Source: Dehalococcoidia bacterium UBA5627 (GTDB taxonomy: Bacteria; Chloroflexota; Dehalococcoidia; Dehalococcoidales; UBA5627). From it: DNA of 9,104 bases. The notes beneath the pieces were generated by a model, which worked only from the letters and a program-made list of their open reading frames with translations, was not told where the DNA came from and ran no database searches. Of the stretch, positions 1-6,744 are shown piece by piece. Both the position numbers and the translations under genes were made by a program. The DNA lies in the NCBI GenBank assembly GCA_002421585.1, contig DIKD01000077.1:1-9104 (forward strand). The letters are read 5' to 3'. Within the stretch, counting starts at the first letter, position 1. Every line of letters starts with the position of its first letter.

Positions 1-114
1 AAACATCTATTTTCGGACAGCCTGATTAAGAGGGATTTTGGTTATAAATAGGCTTATTATTCGAAAAAGGGGAATTACCGCAGACCTTAACGCTCTTAAA
101 AGAAAATGGACGAG
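1..114. other. Gene-free stretch at the window edge
   Basis: I see no ORF with a ribosome binding site on either strand here. On the minus strand a bare ATG occurs at 6-4 with no Shine-Dalgarno. No convincing terminator hairpin follows the livG-like gene; TTAA repeats around 87-100 give only a 4-bp stem. Confidence 0.5.
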
Positions 115-942
115 TTACTTGCCCGCCCCCAGATAAGCCGCAATGACATCGGGGTTTTTACTTATTTCCTCGGGCGTTCCTTCGGCGATTTTACGCCCGA
201 AATCCAGCACTACGATTCTATCAGCTATGTCCATTACAACACCCATATCGTGCTCGATCAGTACGATGCAGTTCACTCCGTCTCTTAATACCGGAGTATC
301 GGGATAGGTTTCACCCTGCCCCTCGAAAATATCGATGATAAAACGGGCAATGTCCTCTTTTTCCTCCAGGTTCATACCTGCCATCGGTTCATCCAATAGC
401 AAAACCTTCGGCTCCAGAGCCAGTGCCCTGCCGAGTTCCACCCTCTTACGCATACCGTACGGAAGAGAGCCAACCACCTGCTGGCGAATCGATTCTATTT
501 CTAAAAAGTCGATAATATCTTCAACGGTCCTGCGATGCTTAATTTCTTCCGTATGCGACGGCCCGAAGTATAAAGCGCTGCTGAAAACGTTCTGATTCAT
601 AAGTACATGCCGGGCAGCCATAAGATTATCGAGGGTGCTTAAACCGGTATACAGTTCGATGTTCTGAAACGTGCGCGCCAAACCCATCTTGGCGGCTTTA
701 TCGGGACGTATATGTGTGATATCCTGTCCATTAAATGTAATTGTTCCGCTCTGCGGTTTATAGAAACCGTTCAGGCAATTTAAAAAGCTGGTTTTTCCGG
801 CGCCGTTAGGGCCTATAATTGCCAGTATTTCGTTTTCTTTTATATCGACACTAACGTCTATCAGAGAACGAACCCCCCCGAATGATAGCGAGAGTTTGTC
901 CGCTTTAATTACAACTTTTTTTTCCTTTACTGGATTATCCAA
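115..942 (-). CDS. livG: LivG-like ABC transporter ATP-binding protein (branched-chain amino acid/carboxylate type)
   Basis: This 275-residue cytoplasmic ATPase has complete catalytic motifs: Walker A GPNGAGKT (44-51), Q-loop Gln93 (RTFQNIELY), signature LPYGMRKRVELGRAL (160-174, the LivG-style variant of LSGGQ), Walker B VLLLDEP (180-186) with Glu185, and H-loop IEHDMG with His231. The C-terminal GRKIAEGTPEEI ... VIAAYLG is typical of LivG. It should power import of a branched-chain amino acid or similar carboxylate with LivF, LivH, LivM and a binding protein, none of which is visible here. Residues 207-224 form an insertion between Walker B and the H-loop that is longer than in E. coli LivG. 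The TTG start at 942 is forced by the in-frame TAA at 960-958 and supported by AAGGGA 8 bases upstream. The 114 bases downstream hold no livF start. Confidence 0.88.
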   Translation of the reverse strand: MDNPVKEKKVVIKADKLSLSFGGVRSLIDVSVDIKENEILAIIGPNGAGKTSFLNCLNGFYKPQSGTITFNGQDITHIRPDKAAKMGLARTFQNIELYTGLSTLDNLMAARHVLMNQNVFSSALYFGPSHTEEIKHRRTVEDIIDFLEIESIRQQVVGSLPYGMRKRVELGRALALEPKVLLLDEPMAGMNLEEKEDIARFIIDIFEGQGETYPDTPVLRDGVNCIVLIEHDMGVVMDIADRIVVLDFGRKIAEGTPEEISKNPDVIAAYLGAGK

Positions 943-957
943 ACCCGTTTTCCCTTT

Positions 958-1203
958 TTATAATTCCGTACTGTTTTCTTCTTCCGAGAATATTTTTTCT
1001 TTATACGCCGATACCCTGTTACAAACGGGTCCATAGCATTTGAGCCCATTTAAAGCTTTTTTCTCTTTCGGGTCGGCACTCATTTTGGTAAAGAAGTCAT
1101 AACCGGTACACCTGGTCTTACTATCCTTGTAAACAATTATGGTTACTTCGTCATTCATATCTTCACAAAATATAGTGGTCGCCGTCAGTTGCCAGTCAGT
1201 CAT
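958..1203 (-). CDS. Small four-cysteine protein of unknown function
   Basis: This 81-residue protein has cysteines at 13, 32, 56 and 61, arranged as two well-separated single Cys (TIFC, TRCTGYDFF) and a C-x4-C pair (KCYGPVC). The pattern suggests a zinc-ribbon-like or small structural metal site. An initial WQLTATTIFC strand, EVTIIVYKD, and a charged helical tail (SAYKEKIFSEEE) complete it. I recall similar short proteins in anaerobic bacteria but cannot give a family name or function. The ATG at 1203 has AGAGGT 13 bases upstream, a loose spacing. The TAA at 960-958 is in the same frame as the following livG-like gene, whose TTG begins 15 bases after it. It probably shares a transcript with that gene. 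Confidence 0.65.
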   Translation of the reverse strand: MTDWQLTATTIFCEDMNDEVTIIVYKDSKTRCTGYDFFTKMSADPKEKKALNGLKCYGPVCNRVSAYKEKIFSEEENSTEL

Positions 1204-1287
1204 ATTATTTTAAATTACCTCTGCTAGATTATACCCCATATATCAGTTGTTTAGCTACATTTAAGCCTACAAAACAACCCTTCTGCC

Positions 1288-1863
1288 TTATTGATGATTG
1301 ATATTGTTGCCTATATTGAAGGCGTCTCCGACAGGCCTTCCGTATCCGTAATATTTTGCAGTGGTGCCTCTTGAATATAATATCGGTTTAATTTTTTCCA
1401 CATCCGGAACGCCCTCGGTAAGACAATCCTCGGTAACATGTGTCTCTTCGATACTACCGATAACCAATATATGGCTGCCCAAATTGAGCATATGTACGAT
1501 TTTACATTCAAGGTTTACCGGGCATTGACGAATAAGCGGAGCATTTTCGAGTTTTCCGTAAAAAACATCAAAATCGCAGGCTGCAACCTTATCGGCATTC
1601 GCCCCGGATATGATACCGCATAAATCTGCCTCTTCTACTAATTGTTCACTTGGAATATTTATCGAAAAATTGCCGCCTGGTTTAATCCCCTTAATAGTAT
1701 ATCTCTGATGCCGTATAGCCACCGTCAGCATCGGAGGGGCGCCGCATGCCATTCCACCCCAGGCAGCCGTCATAAAATTCGGTTTTCCGTCAACATTTAC
1801 ACCAACTAAAAATACCGGCTCAGGGAATACGAAAGTACTCGGCCCAAAAGTTTTTTTATCCAA
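1288..1863 (-). CDS. Flavoredoxin-like flavoprotein, flavin reductase-like domain
   Basis: This 191-residue cytoplasmic protein has the FMN-binding split-barrel fold of the flavin reductase-like family. The characteristic order is PVFLVGVNVDGKPNFMTAAWGG (16-37), PPMLTVAIRHQRYT (43-56), NFSINIPS (65-72), CGIISGANADK (82-92), CPVNLECKIV (114-123), LGSHILVIGSI (128-138) and a C-terminal KYYGYGRPVGDAF. The C-terminal motif and the Cys-Gly-x3-Gly segment are typical of anaerobe flavoredoxins, which bind FMN and pass electrons between ferredoxin-level carriers and other proteins. The start is TTG at 1863, supported by GGAGG 10 bases upstream; the nearby ATG at the ribosome binding site is out of frame. 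The partner is unknown. It may serve redox steps of the acid catabolism suggested by the neighbouring operon. Confidence 0.85.
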   Translation of the reverse strand: MDKKTFGPSTFVFPEPVFLVGVNVDGKPNFMTAAWGGMACGAPPMLTVAIRHQRYTIKGIKPGGNFSINIPSEQLVEEADLCGIISGANADKVAACDFDVFYGKLENAPLIRQCPVNLECKIVHMLNLGSHILVIGSIEETHVTEDCLTEGVPDVEKIKPILYSRGTTAKYYGYGRPVGDAFNIGNNINHQ

Positions 1864-1925
1864 GGCAAGTTTACCTCCATTAAGGTCCTACAAAATTTAT
1901 AACATTGGGTTTTGAAGCTAATTTA

Positions 1926-1938
1926 ACAATTAAATTGT
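1926..1938. promoter_or_regulatory. Palindrome upstream of the flavoredoxin-like gene
   Basis: ACAATT-A-AATTGT is a perfect 13-base dyad, 63 bases before the flavoredoxin-like start. It overlaps a weak possible -35 (TTGTTA, minus strand 1929-1924), with TGTTAT 18 bases further on as a poor -10. It could be an operator for this gene. The A/T-rich make-up makes chance plausible. Confidence 0.3.
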
Positions 1939-1939
1939 C

Positions 1940-1957
1940 CGGCTATTCCTAAAGCCG
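1940..1957 (-). other. Weak hairpin after the acyl-CoA synthetase gene
   Basis: The minus strand reads CGGCT-TTAGGAAT-AGCCG, a 5-bp GC-rich stem with an 8-base loop, 18 bases after the acyl-CoA synthetase stop. What follows is GACAATTTAATTG, not a clean T-run, so termination would be inefficient at best. It may mark the end of the TRAP operon or only slow decay of its 3' end. Confidence 0.3.
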
Positions 1958-1974
1958 ATTATTCACCTTATGGG

Positions 1975-3537
1975 TTAACGAACCCACTTTAGGTCTTTAT
2001 ATTTTTCTCTCAGTTTGACCTTTTCAATCTTGCCGGTCGGATTGCGCGGCACTTTATCAAAAACTACTATTTTCGGCCGTTTATATTTCGGCAGCTTCTC
2101 TATACAGTAAGCTTCAATTTCTTCAGTGGTAATCCCTGCTCCCGGTTTCGGGTCGATTACAGCGACTGCAATTTCCCCGAGCCTGATATCCGGAATACCG
2201 ATTAAAGCCGCATCGTATACTTTCGGATTATAAAGCAAAATTTCTTCCACCTCTATCGGAAAGATATTCTCACCACCGGTTATAATTAAGTCCTTTTTTC
2301 TGTCTACGTACCATATAAAACCGTCTTCATCCGTTTTTGCCAGGTCTCCGGTATGTAGCCACCCGTCCTTTAATACTTCGGCAGTTTTTTGCGGATTTTT
2401 GTAGTACTCCTTCATTAACCCGTTGCCTTTTACCAGCAGCTCCCCGACCGTACCGGGAGGAACATCGTTGTCATTGTCATCCACAATGCGAACCTGCCAG
2501 CCGTAACCGGGTTTACCGATAGCGCCTACCTTATGAATATTTTCAACGCCCAGATGAACACATCCCGGCCCGGTCGATTCACTGAGTCCGTAATTGGTAT
2601 CGTAAAGCATATCAGGGAAATAGGTCTTCCAGTGCTTTATCAGGCTTTCAGGGACCGGTTGCGCTCCGATATGCATCAGACGCCACTGGTCTAATTCATA
2701 ATCCTCTTTTTTAAGTTCTCCTGTATCCAAAGCCACCAGTATATCCTGTGCCCAGGGAACCAGCAGCCAGACTACGGTACCCTTTTCATTGTGAACTGCC
2801 TCAAAAATATAAGCCGGTTTGATTTCTCTCAGAAGCGTTGCCCTGCTTCCGCTGTACAAACTGCCGAACCAGTGCATCTTGGCTCCGGTATGATATAAAG
2901 GAGGAATCAATATAAAATTGTCATCTCTGGTCTGGCCGTGATGCATACTCTCCACAATAGCGGCATGTTCCATGTTTCTGTGGGTAAGCAGTATCGGCTT
3001 CGGCTGCCCGGTAGTTCCGGACGTAAAATACAATCCGCAGGGGTCATCCGGATTCAATTCAACATTCAGAGGGTTTTCGGAAGCTTGTAAAGTAAAATCA
3101 TCTATGGTCTGCGCCCATTCGGGAGCGTCATCGCCCATATATATAAACTTTTTTACGGCCGTTAATTGCGTTCTTATTTCACTTACGCGTTCGGCAAATT
3201 CCTGCCCGAATAAAAAAGACTTTGCCTCAGCAATTTGGGTACAGTATAAAATATCCTTTGCGGTAAACCTGAAATTAAGCGGCACCGCCCAGGCTCCCGT
3301 GCGTATTATGCCGAAATATGCCACCAGCCAATCGATAGAGTTGGTCATCAGGTGAACGACTTTATCGCCTTTACGAATTCCCGTATTATAGAGGGCATTG
3401 GCAATTTTATCGGAACGGTTATCGAATTCCCGCCAGGTAATTTCACACCTGTAATTCAGGCTGGGCTTCAATTCAACCAGGGCTACATCATCCGGATACA
3501 ATTTAGCATTTTTTGCAAGCATATCCGATATGGTCAT
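1975..3537 (-). CDS. AMP-forming acyl-CoA synthetase (class I adenylate-forming ligase)
   Basis: This 520-residue cytoplasmic enzyme has all core motifs of the acyl-CoA synthetase superfamily: the phosphate-binding TSGTTGQPK (172-180), YGLSEST (315-321 region), HTGD (395-398), the hinge DRKKDLIITGGENIFP (412-427) with Arg413, and NPTGKIEK (499-506) with the adenylation lysine Lys503. It should activate a carboxylic acid with ATP and CoA to acyl-CoA, AMP and pyrophosphate. The family covers medium- and long-chain fatty, cyclohexane- and aryl-carboxylate ligases; specificity cannot be assigned here. The ATG at 3537 has GGAGG 11 bases upstream. Its place directly behind dctPQM suggests it activates the imported acid. 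It ends 110 bases before the next gene. No truncation or missing catalytic residue was seen. Confidence 0.92.
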   Translation of the reverse strand: MTISDMLAKNAKLYPDDVALVELKPSLNYRCEITWREFDNRSDKIANALYNTGIRKGDKVVHLMTNSIDWLVAYFGIIRTGAWAVPLNFRFTAKDILYCTQIAEAKSFLFGQEFAERVSEIRTQLTAVKKFIYMGDDAPEWAQTIDDFTLQASENPLNVELNPDDPCGLYFTSGTTGQPKPILLTHRNMEHAAIVESMHHGQTRDDNFILIPPLYHTGAKMHWFGSLYSGSRATLLREIKPAYIFEAVHNEKGTVVWLLVPWAQDILVALDTGELKKEDYELDQWRLMHIGAQPVPESLIKHWKTYFPDMLYDTNYGLSESTGPGCVHLGVENIHKVGAIGKPGYGWQVRIVDDNDNDVPPGTVGELLVKGNGLMKEYYKNPQKTAEVLKDGWLHTGDLAKTDEDGFIWYVDRKKDLIITGGENIFPIEVEEILLYNPKVYDAALIGIPDIRLGEIAVAVIDPKPGAGITTEEIEAYCIEKLPKYKRPKIVVFDKVPRNPTGKIEKVKLREKYKDLKWVR

Positions 3538-3563
3538 TATTTATAGTGCCTCCGAAAGCGTAG

Positions 3564-4868
3564 TTAATAAGATGCTATACCGGGTAAAAATGTAGCGATT
3601 TTGGGGAATGCCAAGAGCAACGCCACACAAATAATTATCGCTATTAAGAACGGTATTATCCCTTTGAATATCGTTTCCAGGGATATTCCCTTTGTAATCC
3701 CCTTTATTACATATACATTTATACCGACCGGCGGTGTTATAACACCCATTTCCGTTACCAGTACAATAATAACACCAAACCATATCGGGTCAAAACCCAT
3801 AGCAAGTACCAGCGGATAAATTATCGGGATAGTGAGTGTTATCATAGCCAGAGAATCCATAAACAGTCCGCCGATTAGATACATCAGAATTATCATTGCA
3901 ATAACCGCAACGTCCGGCAACCCGAGCCCGGATATCCAACCGGACAGCATATTAGGTATGGTAGTAACCGCTATGAAATGACCTAAAATAATGGCACCGG
4001 TAACAATAATCATTATCTCACAGGTTACTTTTACCGTTTCTATAATGGCATCCTTTAATGCTTGCCATGACAGATTACGTCTGGCAATTCCTATTAACAA
4101 CGCCCCGGCTGCCCCTACGGCGCCGGCTTGAACGGGACTGAACCATCCGGCAAAAAGACCACCCATAACCAGAAAGAAGAGCAGCATCATTTCGGTAACA
4201 CCGGATATGCCCGCCAGTTTTTCTTTAAAAGTGGTTGACTGCCCTGCCGGAGCTAAAGCCGGATTCCTGCGGCACATAACAGCCACTACAATAACGAATA
4301 GAGTGGCTAAAAGTATTCCCGGCAATATTCCCGCTAAAAATAAACTGCCGATGGATTGCTGTGTGAGAATACCGTAAACAATAAAGATAGTGCTGGGCGG
4401 TATTAGAATACCAAGGCTGCCGGCCGATGCCACACTGCCGGTAGCCAGTGAATCGGCATATCCGTATTTCTTCATTTCCGGAAGCGCCACTTTTCCCATA
4501 GCCGCAGCGGTTGCGCTGGTTGAACCGCATATGGCGGCAAACCCGGCACAAGCCATAATGGTTGCCATCGCCAGCCCGCCGCGCACATTTCCCAGTAAGG
4601 TATGACTGGCAGCGTATAACCGGGTGCTGATTCCGGAAGCAAAAGCAATCGAACCCATCAACAGAAACATCGGAATCACCGTCAGCGAATATGATGACAG
4701 GTTGGTAAATACATCTCTGGCAAGCAGATTAAGCCCGGCGGAAGGACTAACCAGATAACTGAATCCTGCAAAGCCGACAAACGCCATGGCAAAACCGACC
4801 GGCATTCCCAGTATAAACAATACGATAAGGATTATTATTCCTACAAGACCGGCAACTACGGGGTCCAT
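3564..4868 (-). CDS. dctM: TRAP transporter large permease subunit, DctM family
   Basis: This 434-residue, highly hydrophobic protein is the standard DctM length, with about 11-13 membrane segments. Family features include the N-terminal ILGMPVGFAMAFVGFAGF, the segment IPMFLLMGSIAFASGIS, the repeat-like GILIPPSTIFIVYGILTQQSIGSLFLAGILPGI, and VTEMGVITPPVGINVYVIKGI near the C-terminus. DctM is the transport channel, which moves the ligand released by DctP across the membrane with sodium ions. Its ATG follows the dctQ TAG without any spacer, so translation almost certainly depends on dctQ ribosomes. The acyl-CoA synthetase gene starts 26 bases after its stop, putting both in one transcription unit. 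Confidence 0.93.
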   Translation of the reverse strand: MDPVVAGLVGIIILIVLFILGMPVGFAMAFVGFAGFSYLVSPSAGLNLLARDVFTNLSSYSLTVIPMFLLMGSIAFASGISTRLYAASHTLLGNVRGGLAMATIMACAGFAAICGSTSATAAAMGKVALPEMKKYGYADSLATGSVASAGSLGILIPPSTIFIVYGILTQQSIGSLFLAGILPGILLATLFVIVVAVMCRRNPALAPAGQSTTFKEKLAGISGVTEMMLLFFLVMGGLFAGWFSPVQAGAVGAAGALLIGIARRNLSWQALKDAIIETVKVTCEIMIIVTGAIILGHFIAVTTIPNMLSGWISGLGLPDVAVIAMIILMYLIGGLFMDSLAMITLTIPIIYPLVLAMGFDPIWFGVIIVLVTEMGVITPPVGINVYVIKGITKGISLETIFKGIIPFLIAIIICVALLLAFPKIATFLPGIASY

Positions 4869-5366
4869 CTATCTATTTACAACTTTCATAATATTTTTCA
4901 TCATCTCGACTATTAATACAAAACAAACCGGAATACAGCAAAAAGCAATGGCATAAACAAACGGATAGAAAGGAATACGCGAAGTCATCGACACTTCACC
5001 GCTTTGTTGCAGATTGATTCCATATCTGACGCTCTGCCATGCCAGCAGGGCAAAAAGGATAAAACCCAAAAGTGATGTGAGAACACCACAGGCAGCCCTA
5101 GCCCGTTTCGGTAAACGGGTAACAAAGAACTCTACCTGGATATTGCCGTGCTGTGCCTGGGTATACGCCATACCGAAAGCAGTGATTATTACACCCAGAA
5201 AAGCTACTATTTCAATGGCACCCGGAACGGGCGCTTTAAAAATCTTTACTCCGATAATATCGGCAACTGTCAGAGCCAGCATTGAAACCACGCCTGCTCC
5301 GCCAATCCATACTATCCAATTGCTTATTGATTTTGCCCATTTATCCAATCGTTCTATAATAGCCAT
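4869..5366 (-). CDS. dctQ: TRAP transporter small permease subunit, DctQ family
   Basis: This 165-residue integral membrane protein is a typical DctQ length, with four predicted helices at roughly 17-40, 48-69, 91-115 and 132-155. After the second helix comes AQHGNIQVEFF (71-81), which matches the conserved GHI-x-V segment of DctQ proteins. LPKRAR (85-90) forms the cytoplasmic positively charged loop. DctQ associates with DctM to form the membrane part of the sodium-driven TRAP transporter. The ATG at 5366 is 14 bases from AGGAGGAG, a slightly long spacing, and that Shine-Dalgarno is part of the upstream hairpin. An ATT one codon earlier is the only other nearby candidate and is much less likely. 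The TAG stop directly abuts the dctM ATG. Confidence 0.9.
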   Translation of the reverse strand: MAIIERLDKWAKSISNWIVWIGGAGVVSMLALTVADIIGVKIFKAPVPGAIEIVAFLGVIITAFGMAYTQAQHGNIQVEFFVTRLPKRARAACGVLTSLLGFILFALLAWQSVRYGINLQQSGEVSMTSRIPFYPFVYAIAFCCIPVCFVLIVEMMKNIMKVVNR

Positions 5367-5384
5367 AATAAAAACAAAAACTCC

Positions 5385-5421
5385 TCCTGCCCATGTCTCG
5401 ATATTACAGACACAGGCAGGA
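5385..5421 (-). promoter_or_regulatory. Intercistronic hairpin between dctP and dctQ, containing part of the dctQ ribosome binding site
   Basis: The minus strand reads TCCTGCC-TG-TGTCT, a 9-base loop, then AGACA-TG-GGCAGGA. This is a 7-bp outer stem and a 5-bp inner stem separated by a symmetric TG/TG internal loop. The 3' arm runs straight into GGAG, so the dctQ Shine-Dalgarno AGGAGGAG is partly inside the stem. The T-rich TTTTTGTTTTT follows. The structure could act as a partial terminator, could block the 3' end of dctP mRNA from exonucleases, or could hide the dctQ site. All three would make more binding protein than permease. Confidence 0.6.
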
Positions 5422-5466
5422 ATAGTATATTCTAAACCTTTATTTCTTACTTTATGTCGCAGTGGT

Positions 5467-6618
5467 TTAGGTTAAAGGGATAATCTCCGATTCAACCCAA
5501 GCGACGCTTTCTTCCATCGAAGGTGATTTATCGCTCCAGTATTCTACCCTGTCGTGCAAATACTGCTCATATTCATTTCCTGATAAACCGCTTGTGTTAA
5601 GTGTCTCGACATGAGTATCAACAAGCGGAGAAACAGCTGCCAGCCACGTAGCCATTTCGTCATTATCGACTTCAATGACTTCCCTGCCACTGCCGAGCTC
5701 AAGGAAGTAGTCAATGGCAACTTTATCATAATAATCCCATACCTTGCCATGCTTCTCTATCCATTCCTCGCTAACCTCGGTAAATACTTGCTGTATATCT
5801 TTTGGCATGCTGTCCCATTTGTTTTGGTTGATCACAACATACATATCTGTAGTGTAACCCAGTTGATAACAGTTGGTTACATATCTGGTGACCTCGGCAT
5901 GATTCCAGCCTTTCAGGGTTTCTCTGGGAGTAAAACTTCCATTGACAACTCCCTTTGATAAAAGTTCGTATGTTTCACCCTGTGAGGCGCCGTATGCCTG
6001 AGCACCAAGAGCCTGTACTATCTTAGCCCCTACGCCGGTAGCACGGATTACCAAACCGTTAAAGTCTTGCAGTTTGCTCACAGCTTTATCTTTGGTGATG
6101 ATTACACCGGGGCCGTGAGCGTGAAAATATAGCGGATGCGTTTCATCCATTTCCGCGGGTTTAAATTCATTGTAATAATCATTGGCAACCTTTGTTGCCA
6201 CCCATCCGTTGGGGTACTTGTGGGGTAAATCAACCAGTTCATTTACGGGAAAACGCCCTACGGTATAAGCAAAACATGACATTCCGATATCGGAAAGACC
6301 GTTTACTACGCCGTCATAGATTTGTGGGGCAGGAGTCAGGTTTCCTCCCGGGAAATAGTCGATTTTTACCTGACCGTCTGTTCTTGTTTCTATCTCTTTT
6401 ATCCAGGCTTCAGCAAGTATGGAATTGAGATGTGTCGGAGGGAAGAAATTGCTGTATGTTAGCTTTATTGTGTCCCCTGTATTGCTGCAGCTGCTTCCGA
6501 AGAGGGACATCGCACCTCCAAAAGCAGAAAAACCGGCAGCTCCAACGAGCAATGCTCCGGTTCCTTTTAAAAAGTCCTTGCGTGTAATGGTGTTCTTTTC
6601 ATTACTTTCGTGAATCAT
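5467..6618 (-). CDS. dctP: TRAP transporter solute-binding protein, DctP family
   Basis: This 383-residue extracytoplasmic binding protein captures a carboxylate and delivers it to the DctQM permease. The N-terminus is Tat-like with an RK variant of the twin-arginine motif (TRKDFLKG, 12-19), then a hydrophobic Gly/Ala stretch. Cys44 in FGSSCSN may be a lipidated cysteine, though the lipobox is imperfect. The mature domain starts at about IKLTYSNFFPPTH (51-63). ADxxS-type features follow: YFPGGNL (88-94) and GLSDIGMS (107-114). GLVIRATG (188-195) holds Arg192 at the position of the conserved arginine that salt-bridges the ligand carboxylate in this family. GVVNGSFTP (223-231) is the usual second-lobe segment. 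The length is ordinary apart from the long signal region. The ATG overlaps the leader ORF stop and has its own GGAAGGTGG 6 bases upstream. The ligand is not predictable; the downstream acyl-CoA ligase suggests a fatty or aromatic acid. Confidence 0.92.
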   Translation of the reverse strand: MIHESNEKNTITRKDFLKGTGALLVGAAGFSAFGGAMSLFGSSCSNTGDTIKLTYSNFFPPTHLNSILAEAWIKEIETRTDGQVKIDYFPGGNLTPAPQIYDGVVNGLSDIGMSCFAYTVGRFPVNELVDLPHKYPNGWVATKVANDYYNEFKPAEMDETHPLYFHAHGPGVIITKDKAVSKLQDFNGLVIRATGVGAKIVQALGAQAYGASQGETYELLSKGVVNGSFTPRETLKGWNHAEVTRYVTNCYQLGYTTDMYVVINQNKWDSMPKDIQQVFTEVSEEWIEKHGKVWDYYDKVAIDYFLELGSGREVIEVDNDEMATWLAAVSPLVDTHVETLNTSGLSGNEYEQYLHDRVEYWSDKSPSMEESVAWVESEIIPLT

Positions 6619-6695
6619 TTGTAGCCACCTTCCGGGAAAGACATATAGATGATGTTGTAGAAGATTTCTGTTCGGAAATAGTTGTTAATTTCCAT
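6615..6695 (-). CDS. 26-aa aromatic-rich leader peptide ORF overlapping the dctP start
   Basis: This ORF encodes 26 residues, beginning MEINNYFRTE and ending SFPEGGYK. Four Tyr (6, 13, 17, 25) and three Phe (7, 12, 20) make 7 of 26 residues aromatic, and four more are Ile. It has an AAAAAAGGAGG ribosome binding site 9 bases upstream and lies downstream of the predicted promoter. Its TGA (6617-6615) overlaps the dctP ATG (6618-6616) in an ATGA junction, and the dctP Shine-Dalgarno GGAAGGTGG lies inside its codons for Pro-Glu-Gly-Gly. This layout predicts translational coupling: ribosomes finishing the leader reinitiate at dctP. A sensing role, with pausing at Tyr/Phe codons altering dctP translation, is conceivable but unproven. 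It matches no peptide I know. It could be a small functional membrane-associated peptide instead, although it has no clear transmembrane helix. Confidence 0.62.
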   Translation of the reverse strand: MEINNYFRTEIFYNIIYMSFPEGGYK

Positions 6696-6704
6696 TGCGC
6701 CCTG

Positions 6705-6715
6705 CCTCCTTTTTT
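6705..6715 (-). promoter_or_regulatory. Strong ribosome binding site of the upstream leader ORF
   Basis: On the minus strand AAAAAAGGAGG ends 9 bases before the ATG at 6695. This is an almost ideal Shine-Dalgarno match at good spacing. It serves the 26-codon ORF, not dctP, whose ATG lies 77 bases further on with its own GGAAGGTGG. It is the main reason for believing the small ORF is translated. Confidence 0.75.
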
Positions 6716-6721
6716 TATTTC

Positions 6722-6742
6722 ACGTTTAAAAAAACGTTTTCA
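6722..6742 (-). promoter_or_regulatory. Operator-like dyad at the TRAP transcription start (cre/LacI-family-like)
   Basis: The + strand carries the perfect inverted repeat ACGTTT-AAAA-AAACGT (6722-6737). Overlapping it on the minus strand, 6742-6729 reads TGAAAACGTTTTTT, which agrees with the CcpA cre-type sequence TGAAAACGTTTTCA at 12 of 14 positions. The site begins two bases after the -10 element and covers the predicted start, a position suited to repression by blocking initiation. Which regulator binds is not known. A LacI-family repressor is the natural guess, and chance within an A/T-rich stretch is possible. Confidence 0.45.
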
Positions 6743-6744
6743 GT

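Noticed and set aside
1228..1233. Perfect TATAAT on the minus strand before the 81-aa gene
   Set aside because: No -35-like hexamer at 16-18 bases (best is TAGCTA, 3 of 6), and the implied transcription start would fall on the gene's ribosome binding site.
2972..3355. 127-codon plus-strand ORF opposite the acyl-CoA synthetase
   Set aside because: It is antisense to strongly conserved ligase motifs and its predicted product has no coherent pattern.
4225..4551. 108-codon minus-strand ORF inside dctM in another frame
   Set aside because: It lies wholly within the well-supported dctM frame and has no domain pattern.
5014..5475. 153-codon plus-strand ORF opposite dctQ
   Set aside because: It is antisense to a clear membrane protein gene, has no ribosome binding site, and its product has no recognisable domain; the open frame is a by-product of dctQ codon use.
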